From NCBI GenBank assembly GCA_964519535.1, contig CAZFIR010000235.1:1-21443 (forward strand): a stretch of DNA of 21,443 bases, written 5' to 3'. The stretch is from CAYWLI01 sp964519535 (GTDB lineage Bacteria; Desulfobacterota; B13-G15; RBG-16-54-18). The notes under the pieces are model-generated. The model was not told where the DNA came from and ran no database searches. It saw nothing but the letters and a program-made list of their open reading frames with translations. Shown piece after piece: positions 1 through 7,596 of the stretch; the first letter of the stretch is position 1, and every line of letters begins with the position of its first letter. Position numbers and translations under genes: made by a program.

Positions 1-138
1 ATGGTGATGCCGGGGGATAATGTGACGTTTCAGGTGGAGTTGATCACCCCTATTGCCTTGGAGAAGGAGCTACGTTTTGCCATCCGGGAAGGCGGCCGCA
101 CCGTAGGCGCAGGGGTCGTCACCGAGGTCGTGGAATAA
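1..138 (+). CDS. tuf: Elongation factor Tu, C-terminal end (5' partial)
   Basis: The window opens inside this gene. The 45 visible residues include VMPGDNVTF, ELITPIALE and FAIREGGRTVGAGVV, which are signature stretches of EF-Tu domain 3 and its C-terminus. EF-Tu is the GTPase that carries aminoacyl-tRNA to the ribosomal A site. The first ATG in the window is an internal methionine of this domain, not the start codon. The gene ends 12 bp before rpsJ, the usual tuf-rpsJ junction of bacteria with joined str and S10 operons. Confidence 0.96.
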   Translation: MVMPGDNVTFQVELITPIALEKELRFAIREGGRTVGAGVVTEVVE

Positions 139-150
139 GGGGAACCGAGG

Positions 151-459
151 ATGCCCAACGATCGAATCAGGGTCTGTCTTAAGGCGTTTGATCACAAACT
201 GCTCGACCAATCGGTCCTGGAGATCGTCGATGCCGTGAGGCGAACCGGGGCGCGGGTGGCAGGACCCATACCGTTGCCCACCAAGATCAATAAGTTCTGT
301 GTGCTCAGATCGCCGAATATCGATAAGAAATCGAGGGAGCAGTTTGAGATCAGGACACACAAGCGACTCCTCGATATCCTCGAGCCGACCCAGCAGACGG
401 TGGATGCACTCATGAGATTGGAGCTTGCTGCCGGGGTCGATGTGGAGATCAAGTTGTGA
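151..459 (+). CDS. rpsJ: 30S ribosomal protein S10
   Basis: This 102-residue protein matches S10 in length and in motifs such as RIRVCLKAFDHKLLDQS, PIPLPTKINKFCVLRSP and TVDALMRLELAAGVDVEIKL. S10 sits in the head of the 30S subunit and, as NusE, also joins transcription antitermination complexes. The ATG lies after a GAGG ribosome binding site. The gene follows tuf by 12 bp and opens the S10 block. Confidence 0.98.
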   Translation: MPNDRIRVCLKAFDHKLLDQSVLEIVDAVRRTGARVAGPIPLPTKINKFCVLRSPNIDKKSREQFEIRTHKRLLDILEPTQQTVDALMRLELAAGVDVEIKL

Positions 460-472
460 CGGAGTCTCCCCC

Positions 473-1156
473 ATGCTAAAGGGTATTATCGGAAGAAAAC
501 TCGGGATGACGCAGGTCTTCGGTGAAAGTGGCAACGTCATCCCCATAACGGTTATTGAGGCAGGCCCCTGTGCAATCATCCAGATCAAGACCAGGGAAAA
601 GGAGGGACACAACGCCCTCCAGCTCGGATTTGCGAAGAAAAAACCCCACCGGGTCAACCGCCCCCTCTCAGGGCACTTCCAAAAGAGCGGCGCTGGGCCT
701 TATTATTTCCTCAAGGAGTTCCCGGTGGATGACATTGAGGAATATAAAGTGGGACAGGAGATAACCCTGGAAACCTTCAACGTGGGGGATTTTGTCGACG
801 TAACCGGCACGAGTAAAGGAAAGGGGTTTGCCGGGGTCATAAAGCGCCACGGCTTCAAAGGTGCTAAGGGCTCCCACGGGACCCATGAATACTTCAGACA
901 CGGCGGGTCCATTGGTTCGTCCGCTTATCCGTCCAAGACCTTCAAGGGACAAAGGATGCCCGGACACTTTGGTGCCAGCCGGGTCACCACACAGAATCTG
1001 ACGATCGTCGATATCAAACCGGAGCAGAACCTTCTCTTAATAAAGGGGGCCGTCCCCGGCTCGACCAACTCCATCGTGATCATCAGGGAGGCAAAAAAAA
1101 GACAGACCCCCACTCCAAGCGAAACACACGAGACAACACAAGAGGATCAAGATTAA
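473..1156 (+). CDS. rplC: 50S ribosomal protein L3
   Basis: L3 is an early-assembly 23S rRNA-binding protein that reaches toward the peptidyl transferase centre. The ATG at 473 is chosen because the product then begins MLKGIIGRKLGMTQVF, the standard L3 N-terminus, and lies 13 bp after rpsJ. The open frame extends upstream to 425, but those codons overlap rpsJ and do not resemble L3. The product is 227 residues with the typical GASRVTTQNLTIV region. It ends in a hydrophilic Thr/Glu/Asp-rich tail that is probably lineage-specific. The stop is immediately followed by the rplD ATG with no spacer. Confidence 0.97.
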   Translation: MLKGIIGRKLGMTQVFGESGNVIPITVIEAGPCAIIQIKTREKEGHNALQLGFAKKKPHRVNRPLSGHFQKSGAGPYYFLKEFPVDDIEEYKVGQEITLETFNVGDFVDVTGTSKGKGFAGVIKRHGFKGAKGSHGTHEYFRHGGSIGSSAYPSKTFKGQRMPGHFGASRVTTQNLTIVDIKPEQNLLLIKGAVPGSTNSIVIIREAKKRQTPTPSETHETTQEDQD

Positions 1157-1780
1157 ATGCCAACCTGCGACCTCTATAGTCTACAGAAGAAAAAGGTGGG
1201 AAAGCTGGAGCTGCAAGACCACATCTTTGCCGCCCCTGTTAAACCACATCTCTTTCATGAGGTAACCACGTGGCAATTGGCCGCGAGGCGTCGCGGAACC
1301 GCTTCCACCAAGGAACGCGCATCGGTGCAGGGTGGAGGACACAAACCGTGGAGGCAAAAGGGCACAGGCAGGGCACGAGCCGGAACCAGCAGATCCCCCC
1401 TGTGGCGGGGAGGGGGTACCACTTTCGGTCCCCATCCCCGGGACTACGATTATCCGCTCCCCAAAAAGGTGCGCAAGGCAGCCCTGCGGTCGGCCCTCAG
1501 CCTCCGATACCAAGAGGGCAAACTTCTCCTCCTCGACAATTTTCCCGCTCCGGAGATAAAGACCAAGGCCTTTGTCGAGGCCATGAAGGGTTTGGGGATC
1601 ACAAACGCCTTGATCGTGACCGACGGAGAGAACCTCAACCTGGAGCGATCAGCCAGGAACGTACCCTGGGCCAAGGTCTTACGGCACAACGGACTTAACG
1701 TATTCGACATCCTCAAGTATGAACACCTGATCATCGTGAAACCCGCTATCGAGAAGATCGAAGAGAGGCTGAGGGGATGA
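1157..1780 (+). CDS. rplD: 50S ribosomal protein L4
   Basis: The 207-residue product shows the L4 signature loop (TASTKERASVQGGGHKPWRQKGTGRAR, split here as TASTKERASVQGGG and KPWRQKGTGRAR), which lines the nascent peptide exit tunnel. It also has the C-terminal globular part ending in a VDG-like ALIVTDGEN segment. In Escherichia coli L4 represses its own operon, but the upstream leader is outside this window and cannot be judged. The gene abuts rplC and overlaps rplW by 4 bp (ATGA), which implies translational coupling. Confidence 0.97.
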   Translation: MPTCDLYSLQKKKVGKLELQDHIFAAPVKPHLFHEVTTWQLAARRRGTASTKERASVQGGGHKPWRQKGTGRARAGTSRSPLWRGGGTTFGPHPRDYDYPLPKKVRKAALRSALSLRYQEGKLLLLDNFPAPEIKTKAFVEAMKGLGITNALIVTDGENLNLERSARNVPWAKVLRHNGLNVFDILKYEHLIIVKPAIEKIEERLRG

Positions 1781-2067
1781 AGGATATCTATCAGGTAATC
1801 AAGCGGCCCCTGATTACCGAGAAGGCCAATATCCTCAAGGAAAAGGAGAACAAGGTCGCCTTCGTCGTAGATCGGGCCGCCAACAAGGCGGAGATAAAAG
1901 AGGCGGTAGAACGCTTCCTCAAGGTGAAGGTTCTCAGGGTACAGGTCGCCAACATGAAGGGGAAACCCCGGAGGATCGGGCGTACCATCGGCAAACGCCC
2001 TGATTGGAAAAAGGCGGTGGTCACCTTGGGTCCGGGGGAACGCATTGACTTCATTGAGGGCGCGTAA
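1777..2067 (+). CDS. rplW: 50S ribosomal protein L23
   Basis: This 96-residue protein starts DIYQVIKRPLITEKA and contains the KAEIKEAVERFLKVKVLRV and GRTIGKRPDWKKAVVTL segments of L23. L23 sits at the exit of the peptide tunnel and docks trigger factor and the signal recognition particle. The start overlaps the rplD stop as ATGA. Eighteen bases containing a GAGGGAG ribosome binding site separate it from rplB. Confidence 0.97.
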   Translation: MKDIYQVIKRPLITEKANILKEKENKVAFVVDRAANKAEIKEAVERFLKVKVLRVQVANMKGKPRRIGRTIGKRPDWKKAVVTLGPGERIDFIEGA

Positions 2068-2085
2068 CCGAGGGAGATCTGGTCC

Positions 2086-2910
2086 ATGGGCATAAAAAAA
2101 TATCAACCCACATCCCCGGGCAGAAGATTTCAGACTGCCTCCTCCTTTGAGGAGATCACCCGTGCCGAACCGGAGCGCAGCCTTGTAAGGCCCTTGAAAC
2201 AGAGCGGAGGAAGAAACAACAAAGGAAGAATGACCATCAGGCATAGGGGCGGCGGACACAAGAGGAGATACCGGGTGATCGACTTCGTCAGAAGGGATAA
2301 GATCGGGGTGCCAGCAACCGTGGCAAGCATCGAGTACGACCCAAACCGCTCCGCCAGGATCGCCCTGTTACACTACGCCGATGGAGAAAAGAGATATATC
2401 ATCGCCCCCCTCGATCTCACGGTGGGTGCAAAGCTCATGACAGGGGAAAAGGTGGAGATCGAGCCAGGCAACGCCCTGCCCCTGAAGAATATCCCCCTCG
2501 GTACCCTCATCCACAATGTGGAGCTGAAGATCGGTAAGGGGGGGCAGCTGATCAGGAGCGGTGGGGGATACGGCAGGATCATGGCGAAAGAGGGGACGTA
2601 TGCCCACGTGAGGCTCCCCTCCGGGGAGGTACGTCTGGTGCATCAAGAATGCTACGCTACCATCGGACAGGTGAGTAACATAGAGCACGACAGCATCTCT
2701 ATCGGCAAGGCGGGCAGGTCCCGATGGCTGGGGAAGCGTCCCCATGTGCGGGGCGTGGCCATGAATCCGGTGGATCACCCCATGGGAGGGGGCGAGGGGA
2801 AAAGCTCTGGGGGGAGACACCCTGTCAGTCCGTGGGGGGTCCCGACCAAGGGATACAAAACCAGGAAAAACAAGATCACCGATAAATACATCGTTAAGAA
2901 AAGAAAATGA
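2086..2910 (+). CDS. rplB: 50S ribosomal protein L2
   Basis: This 274-residue protein begins MGIKKYQPTSPGRRF and carries the GRNNKGRMTIRHRGGGHKRRYR region and the NPVDHPMGGGEGKSSGGRH segment that approaches the peptidyl transferase centre. L2 is one of the most conserved 50S proteins and is needed for subunit association and peptide bond formation. The length and the lysine-rich C-terminus (KITDKYIVKKRK) are normal for the family. It is followed by an unusually AT-rich 33-bp spacer before rpsS. Confidence 0.98.
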   Translation: MGIKKYQPTSPGRRFQTASSFEEITRAEPERSLVRPLKQSGGRNNKGRMTIRHRGGGHKRRYRVIDFVRRDKIGVPATVASIEYDPNRSARIALLHYADGEKRYIIAPLDLTVGAKLMTGEKVEIEPGNALPLKNIPLGTLIHNVELKIGKGGQLIRSGGGYGRIMAKEGTYAHVRLPSGEVRLVHQECYATIGQVSNIEHDSISIGKAGRSRWLGKRPHVRGVAMNPVDHPMGGGEGKSSGGRHPVSPWGVPTKGYKTRKNKITDKYIVKKRK

Positions 2911-2915
2911 GTTTA

Positions 2916-2934
2916 TATTCTGTTTTATAGAATA
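2916..2934 (+). promoter_or_regulatory. AU-rich hairpin just before the rpsS ribosome binding site
   Basis: In the rplB-rpsS gap, TATTCT (2916-2921) and AGAATA (2929-2934) can form a 6-bp stem with a 7-nt loop. The stem ends at the first base of the AGGAGG ribosome binding site (2934-2939) of the GTG-started rpsS. The stem is weak and could act as a translation-tuning or mRNA processing site, or mean nothing. The pairing is read directly and the role is speculative. Confidence 0.25.
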
Positions 2935-2943
2935 GGAGGAGTT

Positions 2944-3228
2944 GTGGCACGTTCTCTCAAGAAAGGTCCCTATATCGATGGCAGCCTTTTGGAAAAGATT
3001 ACAAAGGCCAAAGAGGGATCAGGCGAAAAGGTGATCAAGACGTGGTCTCGGAGGTCCACCATCACCCCTGAATTGGTGGGCTTGACCATAGCGGTCCACA
3101 ACGGGAAAAAATTCATCCCCATCTTCATCACCGAAGATATGGTGGGCTATAAGCTGGGCGAATTCGCCCCGACCCGTACCTTTCACAGCCATGCCGGTGA
3201 CAGGAGAACGAAGGTCAAAGGGAAGTAA
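2944..3228 (+). CDS. rpsS: 30S ribosomal protein S19
   Basis: The product is 94 residues, beginning MARSLKKGPYIDGSLLEKI and including WSRRSTITPELVGLTIAVHNGKKF (quoted in part) and the GEFAPTRTFHSHAGD segment typical of S19. S19 forms a complex with S13 in the 30S head near the A-site tRNA. The start codon is GTG, preceded at good spacing by AGGAGG (2934-2939). No in-frame ATG gives the family N-terminus, so GTG is well supported. Confidence 0.97.
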   Translation: MARSLKKGPYIDGSLLEKITKAKEGSGEKVIKTWSRRSTITPELVGLTIAVHNGKKFIPIFITEDMVGYKLGEFAPTRTFHSHAGDRRTKVKGK

Positions 3229-3246
3229 GAGGAGTTATCAGGAACG

Positions 3247-3579
3247 ATGGAGGTCATGGCTAAAGCGCACTACGTGAGGGTCTCGCCCCGGAAGGCAAGG
3301 TTGGTGAGCGAGCTCGTCAAGGGCAAAAAGGTGGAGGAGGCCTTGAGCATACTGGCCTTTACCAAGAAGGCGTTTGCCAAAACCCTGACCAAATTGATCA
3401 ACTCCGCCGTGGCCAACGCTCAGCACAACAAGCAGATGGATGTGGACACCCTCGTGGTCAAGCGGATCTCGGTAGACGGGGGCCCCACCCTCAAGCGCCA
3501 CATACCGAGGGCGATGGGGAGGACCACCATGATCAGAAAAAGAACCAGCCACGTAACGGTGGTCCTGGATGAAAAATAG
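3247..3579 (+). CDS. rplV: 50S ribosomal protein L22
   Basis: This 110-residue protein contains AKAHYVRVSPRKARLVSELVKGK near its start (quoted in part: VRVSPRKARLV) and the C-terminal hairpin region RAMGRTTMIRKRTSHVTVVL, which extends into the exit tunnel. The ATG at 3247 gives a normal L22 N-terminus (MEVMAKAHYVRVS). A second in-frame ATG at 3256 is possible but has GGAGGT only 1 nt upstream. The gene lies between rpsS and rpsC as expected. Confidence 0.96.
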   Translation: MEVMAKAHYVRVSPRKARLVSELVKGKKVEEALSILAFTKKAFAKTLTKLINSAVANAQHNKQMDVDTLVVKRISVDGGPTLKRHIPRAMGRTTMIRKRTSHVTVVLDEK

Positions 3580-3596
3580 GAAAGGAAGGTGACGGC

Positions 3597-4256
3597 TTGG
3601 GACAAAAGGTACATCCCATCGGGTTTAGACTGGGTATCATAAAGAATTGGAATTCCAAGTGGTTCGCCGAGAGGGATTACGCCACCCTCTTGCATGAAGA
3701 TATGACCATCCGGAATTACGTCACTGCCAAGCTCTCCCATGCGGCGGTCTCCGCGGTGGAGATAGAGCGGGTTGCCAACAAGGCGAGTAAGGTAAAAGTA
3801 AATATCTACACCGCTCGACCAGGTATCATCATCGGCAAGAAGGGAGCGGAGGTGGAGAACCTCAAAACCGAGCTCCAGGCCCTCACGAAAAAGGAAATCA
3901 TCATCAATATCAAGGAGATCAGAAAGGCCGAGACCGATGCCCAACTCGTGGCCGAGAACGTGGCCTTCCAGTTGGTGCGGCGGGTGGCCTTCAGGCGGGC
4001 GATGAAGCGCAGTGTGAGCTCCGCCCGCAGGTTAGGGGCGCAGGGGATAAAGATCGCATGTGCGGGGAGATTAGGGGGACATGAGATGTCCCGTCGGGAG
4101 TGGTACCGAGAGGGACGGGTTCCCCTGCACACCATTCGTGCCGATATCGATTATGGCTTCGCCGAGGCCAAAACCACCTACGGTGTGATAGGGGTAAAGG
4201 TCTGGATTTTTAATGGAGAGGTCCTCTCCCCCCGCGAGGATACCGCTCCCGCATAA
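3597..4256 (+). CDS. rpsC: 30S ribosomal protein S3
   Basis: S3 helps form the mRNA entry channel and has mRNA helicase activity. The 219-residue product starts GQKVHPIGFRLGI after a TTG start codon, with AGGAAGGT (3583-3590) as ribosome binding site. The KH domain signature ARPGIIIGKKGAEVENL lies near residues 75-90. The C-terminal domain shows SARRLGAQGIKIACAGRLGG and the DIDYGFAEAKTTYGVIGVKVW region (split). Use of TTG here is a real deviation from ATG, since no alternative start keeps the conserved N-terminus. Confidence 0.97.
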   Translation: MGQKVHPIGFRLGIIKNWNSKWFAERDYATLLHEDMTIRNYVTAKLSHAAVSAVEIERVANKASKVKVNIYTARPGIIIGKKGAEVENLKTELQALTKKEIIINIKEIRKAETDAQLVAENVAFQLVRRVAFRRAMKRSVSSARRLGAQGIKIACAGRLGGHEMSRREWYREGRVPLHTIRADIDYGFAEAKTTYGVIGVKVWIFNGEVLSPREDTAPA

Positions 4257-4265
4257 TGAGACACG

Positions 4266-4679
4266 ATGCAGGCACCGAAAAAGACAAAATACCGTAAGCA
4301 GCAGAAAGGAAGGATCCGAGGCAGGGCCCAGGCGGGTACCGAACTCAATTTCGGCGATTTCGGCCTCCAGGCCTTGGAAGGTGGATGGATAACCAACCGC
4401 CAGATCGAAGCGGCTCGTATCGCCATGACCCGTTTCATCAAGCGGTCGGGAAGAATTTGGATCCGCGTCTTCCCTGATAAGCCTTTTACCAAAAAACCTG
4501 CCGAGACCAGAATGGGAAAGGGAAAGGGAACCGTAGAAGGCTGGGTGGCCGCGGTGAAATCGGGGTACATCCTGTACGAGATGGAGGGAGTCCCCCAAGA
4601 CAGGGCAAAGGAGGCCTTTCGACTCGCCGCGCATAAACTCCCCATTGCCACCCGATTTGTGGCCCGGGAGGAGATATAA
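4266..4679 (+). CDS. rplP: 50S ribosomal protein L16
   Basis: This 137-residue protein begins MQAPKKTKYRKQQKGRIRGR and contains LQALEGGWITNRQIEAARIA and GKGKGTVEGWVAAVKSG. These are L16 segments that contact the elbow of A-site tRNA. The ribosome binding site upstream of the ATG is weak, so translation may be coupled to rpsC, which ends 9 bp before. The TAA stop shares its last A with the rpmC ATG (TAATG). Confidence 0.97.
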   Translation: MQAPKKTKYRKQQKGRIRGRAQAGTELNFGDFGLQALEGGWITNRQIEAARIAMTRFIKRSGRIWIRVFPDKPFTKKPAETRMGKGKGTVEGWVAAVKSGYILYEMEGVPQDRAKEAFRLAAHKLPIATRFVAREEI

Positions 4680-4897
4680 TGCGGGCACGGGAACTGCGGG
4701 AATTGAGCATCGATGAGCTCTCTCAAAAAGAGAGGGACCTCAAGGAAGAACTCTTCAACCTCAGGTTCCAGCGCGCCACCGGACAACTCGAAAACCTCAT
4801 GCGCCTAACCCAGGTCAAGCGCGATATCGCCAGAATCAAGACCGTGTTACGCGAGAGAAAGGAAAAGGATGAAAAGGCGGGGGAAGCGAAAGCGTGA
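4679..4897 (+). CDS. rpmC: 50S ribosomal protein L29
   Basis: The 72-residue, mostly helical product starts RARELRELSIDELSQKERD and carries LFNLRFQRATGQLENLMRL, the L29 signature region. L29 lies beside L23 at the tunnel exit. The start overlaps the rplP stop by 1 bp, and the end overlaps rpsQ by 29 bp. The last ten codons form a charged tail (KEKDEKAGEAKA) whose DNA also encodes the first residues of S17 in another frame. Confidence 0.95.
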   Translation: MRARELRELSIDELSQKERDLKEELFNLRFQRATGQLENLMRLTQVKRDIARIKTVLRERKEKDEKAGEAKA

Positions 4898-5132
4898 GAT
4901 AGGGATCGTGGTCAGCGATAAAATGGACAAGACGGTGACCGTTAAGGTCGAACGCCTGACCCAACACCCCATATACAAGAAATATATCAAACGCTATACC
5001 AGCTATAAGGCACATGACGAGGAGAACGCGTGTAATGTCGGCGACACGGTCTTGATCGTAGAGACCCGTCCCCTCAGCAAAACCAAGAGGTGGAATGTAA
5101 AAGAAATCATCGCAAAGGCACCGGAGGTCTAA
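4869..5132 (+). CDS. rpsQ: 30S ribosomal protein S17
   Basis: S17 is a primary 16S rRNA-binding protein with an OB fold. The 87-residue product contains GIVVSDKMDKTVTVKVERL, HPIYKKYIKR and ETRPLSKTKRWNV, all diagnostic. The ATG at 4869 lies inside rpmC. It is preferred because it yields the basic lead-in MKRRGKRKREIG often seen before the conserved VVSDKM block. The only later in-frame start (GTG at 4908) would remove that block's first strand. The gene ends 9 bp before rplN. Confidence 0.94.
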   Translation: MKRRGKRKREIGIVVSDKMDKTVTVKVERLTQHPIYKKYIKRYTSYKAHDEENACNVGDTVLIVETRPLSKTKRWNVKEIIAKAPEV

Positions 5133-5141
5133 CGGATAGGT

Positions 5142-5510
5142 ATGATCCAGATGAGGACCATGTTGGATGTGGCCGACAACTCGGGGGCGAGAAGGGTCGG
5201 CTGTATCAAGGTCTTGGGGAGCTCAAAGAGGAAATATGCCTCGTTGGGGGATGTGATTGTGGTCTCGGTAAAAGACGCCATCCCCAACGCCAAGATAAAG
5301 AAGGGCGATGTGGTGAGAGCCGTGGTAGTCAGGACCAAAAAGGGAATCAGGAGGTCTGACGGTTCCTATATCAAGTTCGACGACAATTCGGCTGTGCTGA
5401 TCAATCAACAGAATGAACCCATTGGTACTCGAATCTTCGGTCCCGTGGCCAGGGAATTGCGGGCGAAAAAGTTCATGAAGATCATCTCCCTGGCCCCGGA
5501 GGTGCTCTGA
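5142..5510 (+). CDS. rplN: 50S ribosomal protein L14
   Basis: This 122-residue protein begins MIQMRTMLDVADNSGARRV and contains the L14 signature around VVVRTKKGIRRSDGSYIKF and GTRIFGPVARELR. L14 binds 23S rRNA at the subunit interface near the sarcin-ricin loop and the binding site of the silencing factor RsfS. It starts the spc block, 9 bp after rpsQ, with only a short GATAGG-type ribosome binding site. Confidence 0.98.
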   Translation: MIQMRTMLDVADNSGARRVGCIKVLGSSKRKYASLGDVIVVSVKDAIPNAKIKKGDVVRAVVVRTKKGIRRSDGSYIKFDDNSAVLINQQNEPIGTRIFGPVARELRAKKFMKIISLAPEVL

Positions 5511-5531
5511 AGATAAAATGACGAAAGCGAT

Positions 5532-5855
5532 ATGGACAAGATATTAATCAAAAAGAACGACACCGTGACGGTGGTGGCAGGTAAAGAGCGGGGCAAATCG
5601 GGGAAGGTGCTCAAGGTCCTCCCTAAAAAGAAGGCGGTGGTGATCGAGCGACTCAACTTCGCCAAGCGACACCTCAGGGCCGGTGGTGCCCATGGTAAGG
5701 GAGGCATCGTGGAAATGGAGGCCCCCATCCGTCTCTCCAATGTCCAACTGCTCTGCGGTAAGTGCAACCTCCCCACCAGGATAGGGAAGAAGAGTCTGGA
5801 AGACGGCAAGAAAATCCGGATCTGCAGGAAGTGCGGGGAGGCCATTGATCAATAG
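5532..5855 (+). CDS. rplX: 50S ribosomal protein L24, zinc-ribbon form
   Basis: L24 is an initiator of 50S assembly. The 107-residue product has the KOW-type N-terminal part (NDTVTVVAGKERGKSGKVLKV), followed by GGIVEMEAPIRLSNVQL. The C-terminus carries two CxxC pairs, C75/C78 (CGKC) and C98/C101 (CRKC), which would bind zinc. Many bacterial L24 proteins lack these cysteines. Together with S14, S4 and L36 this makes a zinc-rich ribosome (see findings). Confidence 0.97.
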   Translation: MDKILIKKNDTVTVVAGKERGKSGKVLKVLPKKKAVVIERLNFAKRHLRAGGAHGKGGIVEMEAPIRLSNVQLLCGKCNLPTRIGKKSLEDGKKIRICRKCGEAIDQ

Positions 5856-5875
5856 GGCCTTGATGCCAACAGGGA

Positions 5876-6418
5876 GTGCTGTCGAAGATGCATGAATTAT
5901 ATAACAAAGAAGTTGTTCCAGCCCTGATGAAGCACTTTAACTATACAAACATCATGCAGGTCCCCAAGTTGGACAAGATCGTCATCAACATGGGGCTGGG
6001 TGAGGCTATCCAGAACATCAAGATCCTCGACTCCGCCATGGAGGAAATAGCCGTCATCACGGGGCAGCGGCCGGTCATCACCAAGGCCAAGCGATCCATC
6101 GCCCAATTCAAACTAAGGGTTGGCATGCCCATTGGCTGCATGGTAACCCTGAGAAAAGGGCGGATGTATGAATTCTTGAACAGACTCATCAATGTGGCCT
6201 TGCCCCGGGTGAGGGATTTCCGCGGCTTCTCCCCTCATGCCTTTGATGGCAGAGGCAATTACTCCTTGGGGATCAAGGAACAGATCATCTTCCCTGAGAT
6301 AAATTACGACAAGATCGATAAGATCAAAGGGATGAACATCGTTATCGTGACCACCGCCAAGACCGATGAGGAGGGAAGAGAACTCCTCAAACTGATGGGT
6401 ATGCCGTTCAGGAGGTAA
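5876..6418 (+). CDS. rplE: 50S ribosomal protein L5
   Basis: L5 binds 5S rRNA and contacts P-site tRNA. Typical segments are MQVPKLDKIVINMGLGEA, MPIGCMVTLRKGRMYEFL, FDGRGNYSLGIKEQIIFPE and the C-terminal TTAKTDEEGRELLKLMGMPF. The start is uncertain. GTG at 5876 gives an N-terminus (MLSKMHELYNKEVV) within a residue of the usual length. ATG at 5888 lies 11 nt after AGGGAG but would make the protein about 3 residues shorter than usual. GTG is used here (180 residues). Confidence 0.95.
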   Translation: MLSKMHELYNKEVVPALMKHFNYTNIMQVPKLDKIVINMGLGEAIQNIKILDSAMEEIAVITGQRPVITKAKRSIAQFKLRVGMPIGCMVTLRKGRMYEFLNRLINVALPRVRDFRGFSPHAFDGRGNYSLGIKEQIIFPEINYDKIDKIKGMNIVIVTTAKTDEEGRELLKLMGMPFRR

Positions 6419-6428
6419 GGAGGCTCGC

Positions 6429-6614
6429 GTGGCAAGAAAGGCGTTAATGATCAAGGCCCAACGGCCGAAAAAATTTAAGACAAGAAAATATAATAGATGC
6501 CCCGTGTGCGGGAGATCCCGGGCCTTTTATCGAAAGTTCAATATGTGCCGCATTTGTCTGCGGAAGTTTGCCCTCCAGGGGGATGTCCCGGGTGTTATTA
6601 AGTCAAGTTGGTAG
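6429..6614 (+). CDS. rpsN: 30S ribosomal protein S14, type Z (zinc-binding)
   Basis: At 61 residues this is the short, zinc-binding form of S14, not the roughly 100-residue form of Escherichia coli. Cysteines C24, C27, C40 and C43 form the zinc site within NRCPVCGRSRAFYRKFNMCRIC (quoted in part: CPVCGR and CRIC), and the end is GDVPGVIKSSW. The start is GTG, with AAGGAGG 5 nt upstream overlapping the end of rplE. S14 organises the 30S head together with S3 and S10. Confidence 0.97.
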   Translation: MARKALMIKAQRPKKFKTRKYNRCPVCGRSRAFYRKFNMCRICLRKFALQGDVPGVIKSSW

Positions 6615-6632
6615 CGTTTGAGGAGCAGATCT

Positions 6633-7031
6633 ATGAGTATGACCGACCCTATAGCTCACATGTTGACCAAGATACGCAACGCCATTATGGCCAAAAAAAC
6701 AGAGGTGGAAATCTCCTCTTCTAAAGTGAAGGCGCGGATTGCCGAAATACTTAAGGAAGAGGGGTATGTCCAAAATTATGAACTCATCCCCGACAACAAA
6801 CAGGGCATCCTTAAGCTAACCCTCAAATATGACGATCATGCGCAAAGCGTGATCGTCAAGTTGCAGCGGGTGAGCAAGCCGAGCCGCCGGGTCTATGTGG
6901 CCAAGGATGCAATTCCTGCCGTGTTGAACGGGATGGGGATCGCCATCCTCTCCACCTCCAAAGGACTTATGACGGACCGCGCTGCACGCCAGGCGGGGGT
7001 GGGAGGGGAAGTCATCTGCTATGTGTGGTAA
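6633..7031 (+). CDS. rpsH: 30S ribosomal protein S8
   Basis: S8 is a central-domain primary rRNA binder, and in Escherichia coli it represses the spc operon. The ATG at 6633 is chosen because GAGGAG (6620-6625) lies 7 nt upstream and the product starts MSMTDPIAHMLTKIRNA, as in the family. An upstream in-frame TTG at 6618 would add five unlikely residues. The 132-residue product ends with the standard GLMTDRAARQAGVGGEVICYVW (quoted in part: GGEVICYVW). Confidence 0.96.
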   Translation: MSMTDPIAHMLTKIRNAIMAKKTEVEISSSKVKARIAEILKEEGYVQNYELIPDNKQGILKLTLKYDDHAQSVIVKLQRVSKPSRRVYVAKDAIPAVLNGMGIAILSTSKGLMTDRAARQAGVGGEVICYVW

Positions 7032-7049
7032 GCGTGGAGGGAAGGATTG

Positions 7050-7586
7050 ATGTCCAGGATAGGAAAGGCCCCCATACCTATCCCCCAAGGGGTTGAGATA
7101 AAACGAGCGAAATCTACCGTCGAGATAAAAGGTCCCAAGGGGATCCTATCTCATACCATACCCGAGGGCATCTCCCTGCAGGTCACGGATGGAGAGATCC
7201 ATGTCAACCGCAAGGGGGATGCAAAGCGGGTACGCTCACTCCATGGCCTGTCCAGAACACTGATCGCCAATATGGTGACGGGGGTTACCGAGGGGTTTGA
7301 AAAAGGATTGGAGATTGAGGGGATAGGATATCGGGCCAACCTAGAGGGCAAAAATCTCCAGTTGAGCCTGGGATACTCACACCCCGTGATCTATCCTATT
7401 CCCGAGGATATCGAGGTAGTAATAGAGAAGCAAAACAGAATTACGGTAAAGGGGATCGATAAACAAAAGGTCGGACAGGTAGCCGCCGAGATCAGGAGTT
7501 TCAGAAAGCCCGAGCCCTACAAAGGGAAGGGAATCAGATATGTAGGAGAACAGGTCCGCCGGAAAGCGGGCAAGGCAAAGGGTTAA
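7050..7586 (+). CDS. rplF: 50S ribosomal protein L6
   Basis: The 178-residue product begins MSRIGKAPIPIPQGVEI and ends with the L6 C-terminal signature PEPYKGKGIRYVGEQVRRKAG (quoted in part: PYKGKGIRY). L6 has two homologous domains and sits near the GTPase-factor binding site. The ATG at 7050 overlaps an in-frame TTG at 7047; the ATG fits the family and has GGAGGGAAGG upstream. The spacer to rplR is 10 bp. Confidence 0.97.
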   Translation: MSRIGKAPIPIPQGVEIKRAKSTVEIKGPKGILSHTIPEGISLQVTDGEIHVNRKGDAKRVRSLHGLSRTLIANMVTGVTEGFEKGLEIEGIGYRANLEGKNLQLSLGYSHPVIYPIPEDIEVVIEKQNRITVKGIDKQKVGQVAAEIRSFRKPEPYKGKGIRYVGEQVRRKAGKAKG

Positions 7587-7596
7587 GGAGCGGGTA

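Noticed and set aside
425..472. Upstream extension of rplC to ATG 425
   Set aside because: These codons overlap rpsJ and do not resemble L3, whose conserved N-terminus begins exactly at ATG 473.
1450..2259. Long minus-strand open frame (269 codons) opposite rplD, rplW and rplB
   Set aside because: It is a shadow of three strongly supported genes on the other strand and shows no recognisable domain or ribosome binding site.
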